Source of the DNA: J014 sp964486055 | GTDB taxonomy: Bacteria; Acidobacteriota; Blastocatellia; Pyrinomonadales; Pyrinomonadaceae | Assembly (NCBI GenBank): GCA_964486055.1 | Contig: CAZALE010000002.1 | Coordinates: 248,001-312,000, forward strand | Direction: 5' to 3' | DNA: 64,000 nt | In this document: in pieces, positions 8,381 to 16,958 of the stretch | Numbering within the stretch: position 1 is the stretch's first letter | Layout: each line of letters opens with the position of its first letter | Program-made: the position numbers and the translations under genes | The notes under the pieces: generated by a model | What the model was told of the DNA's origin: nothing | Database searches by the model: none | The model's input: the letters and a program-made list of their open reading frames with translations, nothing else

Positions 8381-10649
8381 GAACTAATGCGGAAATCTTT
8401 ACTTTGACTAGCTTGGATGTTGGACACAAGCTCTTATCGGCCACGCTATTGACTGGTATTAGTGGATTTGCCTCCGGAAAATACATAGCCACACACCCTT
8501 CGGCTATTTCATAACTTATAAGTTTAAAACCAACTACCTCCCTGCGCTCATTATTAAAATAGCTGGTCACCCTCACCTCTTGATTTTCCCTCAAACCCAA
8601 CCTTGCCATATCTTTCGAGTTCATCAAAACAACTCTACGAGAGCCCTCTATTCCCCTATACCTATCATTTTCAGAATAGATAGTGGTATTAAATTGATCA
8701 TGCGAGCGGATAGTTGTCAGCAAAAGCTCATCTGAAGAACAACTTACCAACTCCATTCTGTTGAATACGAACTTGGCTTTACCCGTGTCTGTTGGAAAAA
8801 CACCTTCCCGCGGAGGATTAGGAAGATAAAAACCTCCTGGTTGTCTTATTTTTTGGTTATAATTCTCGAAACCCGGTACAACATCAGAAATGGCTCTTCT
8901 GATTAGATCGTAATCATTTATCATCGATTCCCAATCGACGGTCGTTTTGTTTCTCAAGACTGCTTGCGCTATTTTGCCTATTATCCACACTTCACTTCTC
9001 AAATGCTCCGAGATTGGATCTAGAATTCCTTTCGACATCTGAACATTCAACATAGTGCTTTCTGTGGAAACAAATTGCTCCCTTCCACCAGTCATGTCTT
9101 TTTCTGTTCTACCTAGACACGGAAGAATAAGAGAAGATTTACCAGAACAAACAGCCGTCTTATTTAGTTTTGTGAGAACGTGCACTGTGAGATCACAATT
9201 TTTCAGAGCCCTTTCGGTATATGCAGTGTCTGGTGCTGCACTCAAGAAATTTCCACCTAAGGCAAAGAAGACCTTTACACGTCCATCATACATGGCTTTT
9301 ATTGCTTCCACTGTTGTATAGCCTTGCCTCTGCGGCACTTTAAAATGAAATCTTTTCTCTAAGCGCTTGCAAAAAGAATGATTAATCCTAGATGATATTC
9401 CCATGGTTCTATCGCCTTGGACATTCGAGTGTCCCCTAACTGGACACAATCCGGCGCCCTGCTTACCTATATTTCCTGTCAGCAAATGAAGGTTTACGAT
9501 ATCCTGAATAGTAGCAACTGATTGTTTATGCTGAGTAATTCCCATTGCCCAACAGGTTATAACTCTCCGGGAATTTACAAACAATCTTGCTACTTGCTCA
9601 ATCAGGTCTCTTTCTATTCCACTTCCTTTCAGTATGTCTTCCCATGAGATCTGCTCTAGCTGCGCTATGAAATCCTGAAATCCCTCGGTTTTATTGTTTA
9701 TGAACTCATAGTCGAGTATCGGATAAGGGCTTCGTTTCTCAAGCTCCAATAAGCACCTCATGAGTCCTTTTAAGAATGCCATATCACCACCGATCTTTAT
9801 GGGGATGTAGATGTCAGCGAGCCGGGTGTAATTTTCGTTCATCAGTGTCAGTGCATAACTTCGGATTGAAGGATAATGCTGCGGATTTGGATCAATGAAC
9901 CTCATCAATCCAACTTCTGGTAGAGGATTGACTGCAATGATTTTAGCACCAGCTTCCTTTGCTCGCCTTAGATAAGTCATCATCCTAGGCGCATTTGTGC
10001 CAGGATTCTGTCCCAGTATAAATATCAAGTCTGCATGGCTAAAATCCTCAAGCCGAATTGTGGCTTTGCCAAAACCTATAGACTCAGTCAGAGCAACAGA
10101 GCTCGATTCATGACACATGTTGGAACAATCCGGGAGATTATTAGTTCCAAACTGCCTGACGAACAGTTGATAAAGAAAAGCCGCTTCGTTTGAGGTTCGA
10201 CCCGACGTATAAAAAACAGCTTCATCAGCTGAGGATAGCGATTTAAGCTCCTTCGAAATTATTCGGAAGGCATCTTCCCATGAGACCACTCTGTAATGCG
10301 TCTCCCCTTTGCCCAGATACATTGGCCTTGTGAGCCTGCCTTGTTCATTCAGCCATCGGTCCTCCTTCTCTGCAAGTTCTTTAACGCTGAATTTAGCAAA
10401 AAACTCTTCATCTACGCGACGCGGTACAGCCTCATCTAATATAGCCTTTGCTCCATTCTCACAAAATTCGGCAAAACTGCGATCTCCCTCTGGATCTGTC
10501 CACGCACATGCATTGCAATCAATGCCGCCAGCTTGGTTTAATCTCAAAAGAAGTTTTGTCCCCCTGAGCAATCCAGTTTTTTTGCCTAACTCTTTTAAAG
10601 TACTGAAAACTGCTGGTAGCCCGGCTGCATATTTCTCTTTATCACTCAT
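8373..10649 (-). CDS. FdhF/YdeP family molybdopterin oxidoreductase
   Basis: A 758-residue member of the DMSO-reductase superfamily. Near the N-terminus is DCNACAW followed by EFCENGAK, giving cysteines 45, 48 and 63. NMCHESSSVAL at 178-188 is the region of the metal-site residue in YdeP-type proteins, and the C-terminal quarter is the molybdopterin dinucleotide-binding domain, with RSHDQFNTTIYSENDRYRG. YdeP relatives are formate-dehydrogenase-like proteins of unclear substrate, linked to acid resistance in E. coli. There is no adjacent iron-sulfur or membrane subunit, so the electron partner is unknown. fdhD lies upstream and mobA downstream, consistent with a bis-MGD enzyme. No signal peptide, so it is cytoplasmic. 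Confidence 0.9.
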   Translation of the reverse strand: MSDKEKYAAGLPAVFSTLKELGKKTGLLRGTKLLLRLNQAGGIDCNACAWTDPEGDRSFAEFCENGAKAILDEAVPRRVDEEFFAKFSVKELAEKEDRWLNEQGRLTRPMYLGKGETHYRVVSWEDAFRIISKELKSLSSADEAVFYTSGRTSNEAAFLYQLFVRQFGTNNLPDCSNMCHESSSVALTESIGFGKATIRLEDFSHADLIFILGQNPGTNAPRMMTYLRRAKEAGAKIIAVNPLPEVGLMRFIDPNPQHYPSIRSYALTLMNENYTRLADIYIPIKIGGDMAFLKGLMRCLLELEKRSPYPILDYEFINNKTEGFQDFIAQLEQISWEDILKGSGIERDLIEQVARLFVNSRRVITCWAMGITQHKQSVATIQDIVNLHLLTGNIGKQGAGLCPVRGHSNVQGDRTMGISSRINHSFCKRLEKRFHFKVPQRQGYTTVEAIKAMYDGRVKVFFALGGNFLSAAPDTAYTERALKNCDLTVHVLTKLNKTAVCSGKSSLILPCLGRTEKDMTGGREQFVSTESTMLNVQMSKGILDPISEHLRSEVWIIGKIAQAVLRNKTTVDWESMINDYDLIRRAISDVVPGFENYNQKIRQPGGFYLPNPPREGVFPTDTGKAKFVFNRMELVSCSSDELLLTTIRSHDQFNTTIYSENDRYRGIEGSRRVVLMNSKDMARLGLRENQEVRVTSYFNNERREVVGFKLISYEIAEGCVAMYFPEANPLIPVNSVADKSLCPTSKLVKVKISALVHE

Positions 10650-10668
10650 GTTCTAATCTCTCCCAACT

Positions 10669-11508
10669 CTACTCAACGAGACGCCCAAAATCCGTGTATA
10701 CATTAAAACGATCTTCTCGCACAAAGCCTAATAAAGTTAATCCAAATTCCTCAGCTGTTTGGAAGGCTAAGCTAGACGGTGCCCCTACAGAACAAACTAT
10801 GGGTATGCCCGCCTTTAACGCTTTTTGAACTAATTCAAATGAAGTTCGCCCACTTAAAAACAAAATAGAATCCCCTAAAGGTAAATTCCTCTCGAGAAAA
10901 TAAGAACCTATAAGCTTATCAACCGCATTATGACGCCCTACATCCTCTCTTATTCTCAGAAGCTCACCGTTTAAACTAAACAACGCGGCGGCATGTAGTC
11001 CCCCGGTTTTAGAAAATAAAGATTGTGCCTGCATTAACTTTTCAGGTAGAGTATAAATTACCTCGACGGGAACCCTGGGAAATCCATGCTCGAGCTTTCT
11101 AACACCCATGTCTTTCAGAGACTTAATTGAGTTCTTGCCACAAATTCCGCAACCCGAATGCACGAAAAAGTTTCGCTGTATTGATTGAAGCCCTGATGAA
11201 ACATCAAGGTTCAAAATAATTTCTACCGTGTTAGGAGCTCTCTCGTTTACGGTGATAATTTGAGATTTATCCTCTAGCAATCTCTCCGAGTACAAAAATC
11301 CCGCAGCAAGCTCTAAGTCCTCCCCTGGCGTCCTCATGGTAATTGAAAGAGATTTTTTTACAAATTGTCCGTCCTTGAAAAACCCAACCTTTATCTCTAA
11401 AGGTTCCTCTAAAGCTAGATCATCACGAAAAAATCTTTTTCTTCCATCAGATGAAATAAACAAAACTTCTGCATGAAAGGTACAATCTCGGGTATTCTTC
11501 TCTGGCAT
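10669..11508 (-). CDS. fdhD: Formate dehydrogenase sulfurtransferase FdhD
   Basis: FdhD passes sulfur from a cysteine desulfurase to the Mo-bis-MGD cofactor, which activates formate-dehydrogenase-type enzymes. The sulfur-carrying CxxC loop is visible as HSGCGICGK (Cys120 and Cys123 from the chosen start). The C-terminal cofactor-binding half has LLRIREDVGRHNAVDKLIG, a strong family signature. The start is set at the ATG at 11508; earlier in-frame codons back to 11544 use rare start codons. At 279 residues it is full length. It is first in the operon and ends 19 bp before the molybdoenzyme. Confidence 0.95.
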   Translation of the reverse strand: MPEKNTRDCTFHAEVLFISSDGRKRFFRDDLALEEPLEIKVGFFKDGQFVKKSLSITMRTPGEDLELAAGFLYSERLLEDKSQIITVNERAPNTVEIILNLDVSSGLQSIQRNFFVHSGCGICGKNSIKSLKDMGVRKLEHGFPRVPVEVIYTLPEKLMQAQSLFSKTGGLHAAALFSLNGELLRIREDVGRHNAVDKLIGSYFLERNLPLGDSILFLSGRTSFELVQKALKAGIPIVCSVGAPSSLAFQTAEEFGLTLLGFVREDRFNVYTDFGRLVE

Positions 11509-11730
11509 TTCGTAGCAGTTAGATTCTATCAAAATCCAAATCAAATTAAATCAAACAAGAACTATTTTCTGAAAAACTGAAAATAGCTCTAAGCGTCACT
11601 AAAATCTCAAAGTCATTGCTCAAATTTAAAAGAATCAAAAACATTTTTACTAAAAAATCATAAGACTAGTTGATATCTTACTTATTGAATTGCAATCGAT
11701 GAAAAAAGTTAATAAACTCTTTAACGATTA

Positions 11731-11751
11731 AGATTGTTTCCTAGACAATCT
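11731..11751 (+). repeat. 7-bp inverted repeat in the receptor leader
   Basis: AGATTGT at 11731-11737 and ACAATCT at 11745-11751 form a perfect inverted repeat with a 7-nt centre. It sits about 30 bp before the Shine-Dalgarno of the TonB-dependent receptor, between the divergent fdhD and receptor genes. It could be an operator or an RNA hairpin in the leader; no family was recognised. Confidence 0.35.
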
Positions 11752-11777
11752 AGTAAACAAATCTAAAAGAATTCTCT

Positions 11778-11798
11778 GGAGGTAAAAATGTAACTATG
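11778..11798 (+). promoter_or_regulatory. Strong RBS with start-stop (ATG-TAA) before the receptor start
   Basis: A strong GGAGG (11778-11782) is followed after 5 nt by ATG at 11788 whose next codon is the stop TAA (11791-11793). After two more bases comes the ATG at 11796 that opens the receptor frame, 13 nt from the GGAGG. By spacing the ribosome should prefer the one-codon start-stop and then reinitiate 2 nt downstream. This would tie receptor synthesis to reinitiation. Confidence 0.5.
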
Positions 11799-14700
11799 AG
11801 TTATTCAACAAAGGTCAGTTTGAAATTTACCATGGCCTTTTCATTTATACTCATGCTGGCAATAAGTGTATTGCCGCAAGCAGAAACTGGTCAATTATTC
11901 GGTAGAGTAGTAGACCCAAACGGTGCGCTAGTAGCTGGCGCAACTGTTACTGTCAAATCAGTCGGTACAGGAGCCACAAGAACAGCATCTACCGATGCGG
12001 ATGGCTCTTATTTAGTCACCAATTTGCAACCAGGTTTGTACGATGTCTCTGTGCAAGCTCAGGGATTCAATGAGGTAACTCAAAGGACTCAAATCACCGT
12101 AGGTTCCAGAACTAAACTAGACTTTACTCTTGCCGTAGCAGCAGTAACTGGAGGAACAGTCGAAGTAGTCGCTGGAGGCGGAATCGAAGTTAATACTCAA
12201 ACTCAAGAGCTTTCGACAGTTATATCTGAAACCCAAATCCGTCAACTACCTACGCTCACGCGTAACCCATACAACCTAGTGGCACTCTCAGGCAACGTTT
12301 CGACTACAGATCCTACCGGACGTGGTGCCGGTGTTGCAATAAATGGTCAACGAGCTGCAAGTACTAATATTCTTCTCGATGGCGTTGACAACGTTGATAC
12401 ATTTACGGCAACCGTCGGACAAAGCGTTCCGTTGGATTCTGTTCAAGAGTTTCGTGTGGTGAGAGGAACTTTCACGCCTGAATACGGTCGCGCCTCAGGT
12501 GGTGTAGTCAACGTAGCCACTAAGTCGGGCACCAATGAATTCCGTGGTACGATTTACGAATTTTATCGTAACGCAAAGCTATCCTCGAATAGTTTTGACA
12601 ACAATGCAAATGGAGTCCCGAGACAGCCATTCAATCGCCATCAATATGGCTATTCCATCGGAGGACCTGTCATTCTTCCTAATTTCAACGGAAGAAATAA
12701 GCTCTTCTTTTTCAACTCGACAGAATGGATAAGAGTGAGAAGTACCACTACTGAAATCAATGTGGTTCCTACTCCGCAGCTGATAGCTGCATCCAATTCT
12801 AACACTCAAGCATTCTTCAGCGCCTATGGTACCTTAGCTACCCCAATAAACGGTAGGGTATATACAGTCAGTGAGGTGATATCAAAATTGGGTATATCCT
12901 CCGGTGCTTTCGCAAGCTTACCGCCTAACATGCCTGCTCTCGGTCAAGTCATATACCAAAGACCCGGCGATCAGGGTGGTGGTGACCCTCAAAACTCTTA
13001 CTTGACTGTAAGCCGCATCGACTGGAATGTCAGTGACAAAACACAAGTCTATGGAAGATATGGATTGGAAAGAGTAAAACTTTTTGACGGAACTGTAAGC
13101 TTCAGTCCTTATCAAGGCTACAATACTGGCACAAGCACCCTAAATCAGAATATTGTGCTCTCAATAACCCATACCTTCTCGCAAAGATTGGTGTCCCAGA
13201 CAAAAATAGCTTACAATCGTCTCAGAACCGTACAACCACTAAGCAGTAAGGGGACTGTCCCAACACTTTACTTATTCCCAAACTTCCCTGGATCAATAGA
13301 TGGATTTAGAATAGCATTTCCCGGATACCTACCATTCAGCCCAGGAAGTGGGATTCCCTTTGGCGGTCCACAACATCTCGGTAACCTGAACCAGGACATA
13401 AGCTACACGATAGGCGCACATCAACTCAGATTTGGCGGCCAATTTGTCTACATTCAGGACAATCGCACATTCGGCGCTTTTCAAACTGGCAGTCAAATTT
13501 TGGGTAGTAACTTCACTAACGCATTCAATAATTTCGTTAACGGGCAGTTAAGACAATTCCAGGTAGCTGTAGATCCGCAAGGTAAATATCCTGGTGATAC
13601 CATTACCTTGCCTGTAGGTCCGCCTCAGTTTAGTCGCAGCAATCGCTATAAAGACTTTGCACTGTACTTCAACGACACGTGGCGCGTTGTACCTCGCGTA
13701 GCCTTAAACCTCGGTATACGCTATGAATACTATGGTGTGCAACGCAACAAGAATCCGCAATTAGACTCTAATTTCTACTTCGGCTCGGGATCCGATATCT
13801 TTCAAAGAATCAGAAATGGCCAAGTATTCCCTGCTCCGAGCAGCCCGATTGGCAAACTTTGGAAGCCAGAAAAGACCAATTTTGCCCCACGCATCGGTTT
13901 TGCATGGGATATCTTTGGAGACGGAAAAACTAGCCTGAGAGGTGGTTATGGAATAGGCTATGAACGTAACTTTGGAAACGTTACGTTTAATGTAATCCAA
14001 AATCCACCCAATTATGCTGTTATTTCTGTGTTGGCTCCAACGGATTTTCCGGTCATTCCTATAAGCGTGAGCAACTACGGAATTTTGGCAGGATCTTCCG
14101 GCAGCAGCATACTACCAATAACCAGTTTGAGACACGTCAGAGAAGACATAAAAACCGCATACGCTCATCTATACAGTGTTTCTTTAGAACGTGAAATATT
14201 ACCTCGCACCTTATTGTCCGTCGAATTTACTGGTTCGGCAGGACGCCGTCTGTATGACATTGCAAACATAAATAGAAATGGTACGGGTTTGCGCTATCTA
14301 GGAAGTGTCACTCCTCGACCACCGGCAATAGGTGGAACCACTACGAGATTAAATGGCCAATACTCTAATATCAACACTCGCGGGAGCAACGGAAGATCAA
14401 ACTACAATGCGATCGTTCTTTCATTGGATAGCAACAACTTCCTCAACCTAGGATTAGACTTTGGTGCTCGATATACCTACGGAGTCACCAAAGATAACCT
14501 TAGCTCAACCTTTAGCGAATCAAGCAATAACTTCAACTTGGGTTATCTTGATCCCTTTAATCCTGATCTTGACTATGGTAATTCCGATTTTGACATCCGT
14601 CATCGATTCATCGGAAACTTCACCTGGAATCTACCAATTGCCCGTAACGCGAAAGGATTAACTCGTCAGGTACTCGGCGGCTGGACTCTTGCAGGAATCG

Positions 14701-15167
14701 TTGAAGTCCGCAGCGGTACTCCATTCACTGTCTACGATTGTACCAATGCCTTGACAACCTGTATCCGTTTAATCCCGACTGGTTCGCTGAGTTTCAAGGG
14801 CTCAGGCAATCCACCTGCTGTGCCTGGCACCCCAAATAGATTCAACTACATAGATCTTAGCAACCAATCCCCGAGCACATTTACTGACGTTTCTGGATTC
14901 ACTGAAGTTGGTCCATTCCCGTCCAACATGACAAAGCGAAATGCGTTCCGCGGACCGGGATTCTGGAACGTCGACTTGGCACTCTACAAGGAATTCTTCT
15001 TCGGAGAGAAGTATAGATTGCAGCTACGTGGTGAATTCTATAATGCATTTAACCACGCAAACCTCTTTGTCTCTGGAGGAGAAACTGATATAAGCTTCAT
15101 AAACTACGTGCCTGCCTTTCGTGATGGGCGTCGTAACATCCAACTAGCAGCGAAGTTTATCTTCTAA
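11796..15167 (+). CDS. Oar-type TonB-dependent outer membrane receptor
   Basis: A 1,123-residue outer membrane protein. Residues 1 to about 31 are a signal peptide. Residues 33-115 form a carboxypeptidase-regulatory-like beta-sandwich, opening with QLFGRVVDPNGALVAGATVTV and including DADGSYLVTNLQPGLYDV. The plug domain covers about 140-250, with INGQRAASTNILLDGVDN and VVRGTFTPEYGRASGGVVN. The rest is a long beta-barrel ending in a terminal aromatic, AAKFIF, the usual outer-membrane insertion signal. This is the family expanded in Acidobacteriota, thought to take up large or glycan-derived ligands; the substrate cannot be told. The gene is monocistronic, with a start-stop leader and a terminator downstream. 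No TonB box was identified. Confidence 0.93.
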   Translation: MSYSTKVSLKFTMAFSFILMLAISVLPQAETGQLFGRVVDPNGALVAGATVTVKSVGTGATRTASTDADGSYLVTNLQPGLYDVSVQAQGFNEVTQRTQITVGSRTKLDFTLAVAAVTGGTVEVVAGGGIEVNTQTQELSTVISETQIRQLPTLTRNPYNLVALSGNVSTTDPTGRGAGVAINGQRAASTNILLDGVDNVDTFTATVGQSVPLDSVQEFRVVRGTFTPEYGRASGGVVNVATKSGTNEFRGTIYEFYRNAKLSSNSFDNNANGVPRQPFNRHQYGYSIGGPVILPNFNGRNKLFFFNSTEWIRVRSTTTEINVVPTPQLIAASNSNTQAFFSAYGTLATPINGRVYTVSEVISKLGISSGAFASLPPNMPALGQVIYQRPGDQGGGDPQNSYLTVSRIDWNVSDKTQVYGRYGLERVKLFDGTVSFSPYQGYNTGTSTLNQNIVLSITHTFSQRLVSQTKIAYNRLRTVQPLSSKGTVPTLYLFPNFPGSIDGFRIAFPGYLPFSPGSGIPFGGPQHLGNLNQDISYTIGAHQLRFGGQFVYIQDNRTFGAFQTGSQILGSNFTNAFNNFVNGQLRQFQVAVDPQGKYPGDTITLPVGPPQFSRSNRYKDFALYFNDTWRVVPRVALNLGIRYEYYGVQRNKNPQLDSNFYFGSGSDIFQRIRNGQVFPAPSSPIGKLWKPEKTNFAPRIGFAWDIFGDGKTSLRGGYGIGYERNFGNVTFNVIQNPPNYAVISVLAPTDFPVIPISVSNYGILAGSSGSSILPITSLRHVREDIKTAYAHLYSVSLEREILPRTLLSVEFTGSAGRRLYDIANINRNGTGLRYLGSVTPRPPAIGGTTTRLNGQYSNINTRGSNGRSNYNAIVLSLDSNNFLNLGLDFGARYTYGVTKDNLSSTFSESSNNFNLGYLDPFNPDLDYGNSDFDIRHRFIGNFTWNLPIARNAKGLTRQVLGGWTLAGIVEVRSGTPFTVYDCTNALTTCIRLIPTGSLSFKGSGNPPAVPGTPNRFNYIDLSNQSPSTFTDVSGFTEVGPFPSNMTKRNAFRGPGFWNVDLALYKEFFFGEKYRLQLRGEFYNAFNHANLFVSGGETDISFINYVPAFRDGRRNIQLAAKFIF

Positions 15168-15177
15168 GCTAAGAACT

Positions 15178-15207
15178 ATGGGAGTGGGGTTTTTCTCCTA
15201 CTCCCAT
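15178..15207 (+). terminator. Hairpin after the receptor gene
   Basis: ATGGGAGT (15178-15185) pairs with ACTCCCAT (15100-series partner at 15200-15207), and the inner GGGG can extend onto TCCT with two G-U pairs, giving a loop of T residues. It starts 11 bp after the receptor stop. There is no T-run after it, so it probably protects the 3' end or acts with the terminator at 15250. Confidence 0.5.
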
Positions 15208-15249
15208 GCTACTGTTCATATGTTCGATCAGAAAGAAAATGCCAAGACT

Positions 15250-15287
15250 AAAGGGCGTGCAAACCACGCCCTTTTCTTTCGTTTTTT
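15250..15287 (+). terminator. Rho-independent terminator
   Basis: A perfect 10-bp stem, AAAGGGCGTG (15250-15259) with CACGCCCTTT (15265-15274), closed by a 5-nt loop and followed by a T-rich stretch up to 15287. It ends the receptor transcript. Confidence 0.85.
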
Positions 15288-15306
15288 GTTCATGGCATGC
15301 ATGAAC
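15288..15306. repeat. Inverted repeat in the intergenic region
   Basis: GTTCATG (15288-15294) and CATGAAC (15300-15306) flank GCATG. The site lies directly after the terminator and about 140 bp before the coiled-coil/methyltransferase gene, so it could be an operator for that gene. Part of the half-site (GTTCAT) recurs at 15316-15321. No known regulator motif was recognised. Confidence 0.3.
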
Positions 15307-15443
15307 CTGTTCTCTGTTCATAACATGTATAAACCCTTGGAAACTGCAAAGAGTGTCAGCATCTAAAGCCATACCTATAGTTGAATCAGCCCGTGAGAAC
15401 AACCTAAAATAGCTCAGGAAATACAATCAAAAGGATGGGACCA

Positions 15444-16766
15444 ATGGATGAAAGATTGGAACAGTTGATAAAAGAATTGAAACAGTTGAAAGCCGAGATT
15501 GAAAATGTAAAAAAGTTGGCAGATGAATACAATGCCGAGATTAAGGAGAGAGTATTGAAGGGTGAAGAGGATATGCTGGTCCCCTTTCTGTTGTTCGGAA
15601 CTTCGTTTACTAAAAAGCCACAAATCACTGCAAAACAACTCAAGAATCTATTAAATGAAGGAGCAGAAGCTTTGCGTTTAGCCATTGCTGCGCGTGCTAG
15701 GGACTTAATTAGAGCTCTCTCGGCAAATCCAAATAAAAATGAAAGATTGTCATTCGCTTATCAAATTATCGTAAAGCGTAAGGGGTTCAACATTAATACT
15801 CTCGAGGGCAGAAAAGCAGCTGAAGAATATTTACTCGAGAACGTGATGAGACTATACACTAAATACGCAACTCACCTAAAAGCATTGAAGGAGGCCAAAG
15901 GTGATTTTTTAGAGGAATTTATAGCTCGCTCCACCTTTTATACTGAGCTCGGGCTTTCATTTGAAACCGATCTTGCCCCCAATTATGCAATTGAAAATGC
16001 TCTAAGCGAAATACAGGAAGAAGGTTTACTCAAGACCATCAAGCGCGTAGCAATTATCGGTCCTGGCCTAGACTTTATGAGTATAGCAGGGTATGATATT
16101 TATCCACCACAGTCAATTCAACCATTCGCTATTATCGATAGTTTAATCAGGCTTGGTCTTTCAAATGAAAAAGAGTTGGCCGTAGTCACATTAGATATAA
16201 ACGATCACGTAAATCAACATCTTTACAAGGCCGTTATAAATGCTCATTGTGGCAAAAATTATCACCTGTGGTTACCTTTGAATTTGAATATACCTTGGAA
16301 AAAAGGATACATTGATTACTGGAAGACAGTAGGACAAAAAATTGGGAAACCAGTACGCCTATCAACAAATTTAGGTCTTATACCGAATTTGAAAATACGC
16401 GTGTTGAGCGTGCCACCACGCTATGTAAAACTCATTATGCCGGTTGAATTGAATGTAATGAGTCCTGAATTTAATGTAATGAGTAAGATATTTGTGCTAG
16501 ACGACGAAGAAAAGTTTGATTTGATTATCGCAACCGACGTCTTCATATATTATGATATTTTCGAACATCACATCGCGCTTTCGAATATATCTTGGATGCT
16601 GCGTCGTGGAGGTTTTTTACTCTCAAACAATAGACTTTCAGAACCGTTCTCCTGCCCAATAAGCTCAATCGGCTCCTCCATAACAAAGTACATTGAGCTC
16701 GAAGGTGACGAAAATTATATAGAAGATTATGAAAATCATATAGTTTGGTATTGCAAAATCAAGTAA
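15444..16766 (+). CDS. Coiled-coil N-terminal, class I SAM methyltransferase-like protein
   Basis: About 440 residues. Residues 1 to about 40 are heptad-like and charged (RLEQLIKELKQLKAEIENVK), a likely coiled coil. A helical region of unknown type follows to about 195. A Rossmann methyltransferase domain begins with VAIIGPGLD (about 202-210, motif I), then VVTLDIN (acidic end of beta-2), FDLIIATDVFIYYD (motif IV region) and MLRRGGFLLSNN (motif V/VI). The substrate is unknown and I know no named family with this N-terminus. The start at 15444 is preferred because AAGGA (15431-15435) lies 8 nt upstream; an ATG at 15435 is also in frame. A 7-residue tandem duplication (E-L/F-NVMS) is encoded at about 16446-16487. 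Confidence 0.65.
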   Translation: MDERLEQLIKELKQLKAEIENVKKLADEYNAEIKERVLKGEEDMLVPFLLFGTSFTKKPQITAKQLKNLLNEGAEALRLAIAARARDLIRALSANPNKNERLSFAYQIIVKRKGFNINTLEGRKAAEEYLLENVMRLYTKYATHLKALKEAKGDFLEEFIARSTFYTELGLSFETDLAPNYAIENALSEIQEEGLLKTIKRVAIIGPGLDFMSIAGYDIYPPQSIQPFAIIDSLIRLGLSNEKELAVVTLDINDHVNQHLYKAVINAHCGKNYHLWLPLNLNIPWKKGYIDYWKTVGQKIGKPVRLSTNLGLIPNLKIRVLSVPPRYVKLIMPVELNVMSPEFNVMSKIFVLDDEEKFDLIIATDVFIYYDIFEHHIALSNISWMLRRGGFLLSNNRLSEPFSCPISSIGSSITKYIELEGDENYIEDYENHIVWYCKIK

Positions 16767-16782
16767 ATAAAATCAAGTAAAT
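16755..16782 (+). repeat. 14-bp tandem duplication across a stop codon
   Basis: AAAATCAAGTAAAT occurs twice back to back (16755-16768 and 16769-16782). The first copy contains the last codons and the TAA of the methyltransferase-like gene; the second repeats them outside the frame. It looks like a recent slippage duplication. Confidence 0.8.
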
Positions 16783-16958
16783 AATAAGTTTCCTAAAAAT
16801 GTATTAAGCTTATCTTGAGTAGACTAACTCATTAAAGTCAAACAGGGACTTAAGCTAATAGACTAGTTAGTTTGCCATTAGCAGTTCTTACCACATTCAT
16901 GATTGATCATACGAAGTTAATCAGATAAAAAACAACAAAATCGATCTTTTTAACTGCA

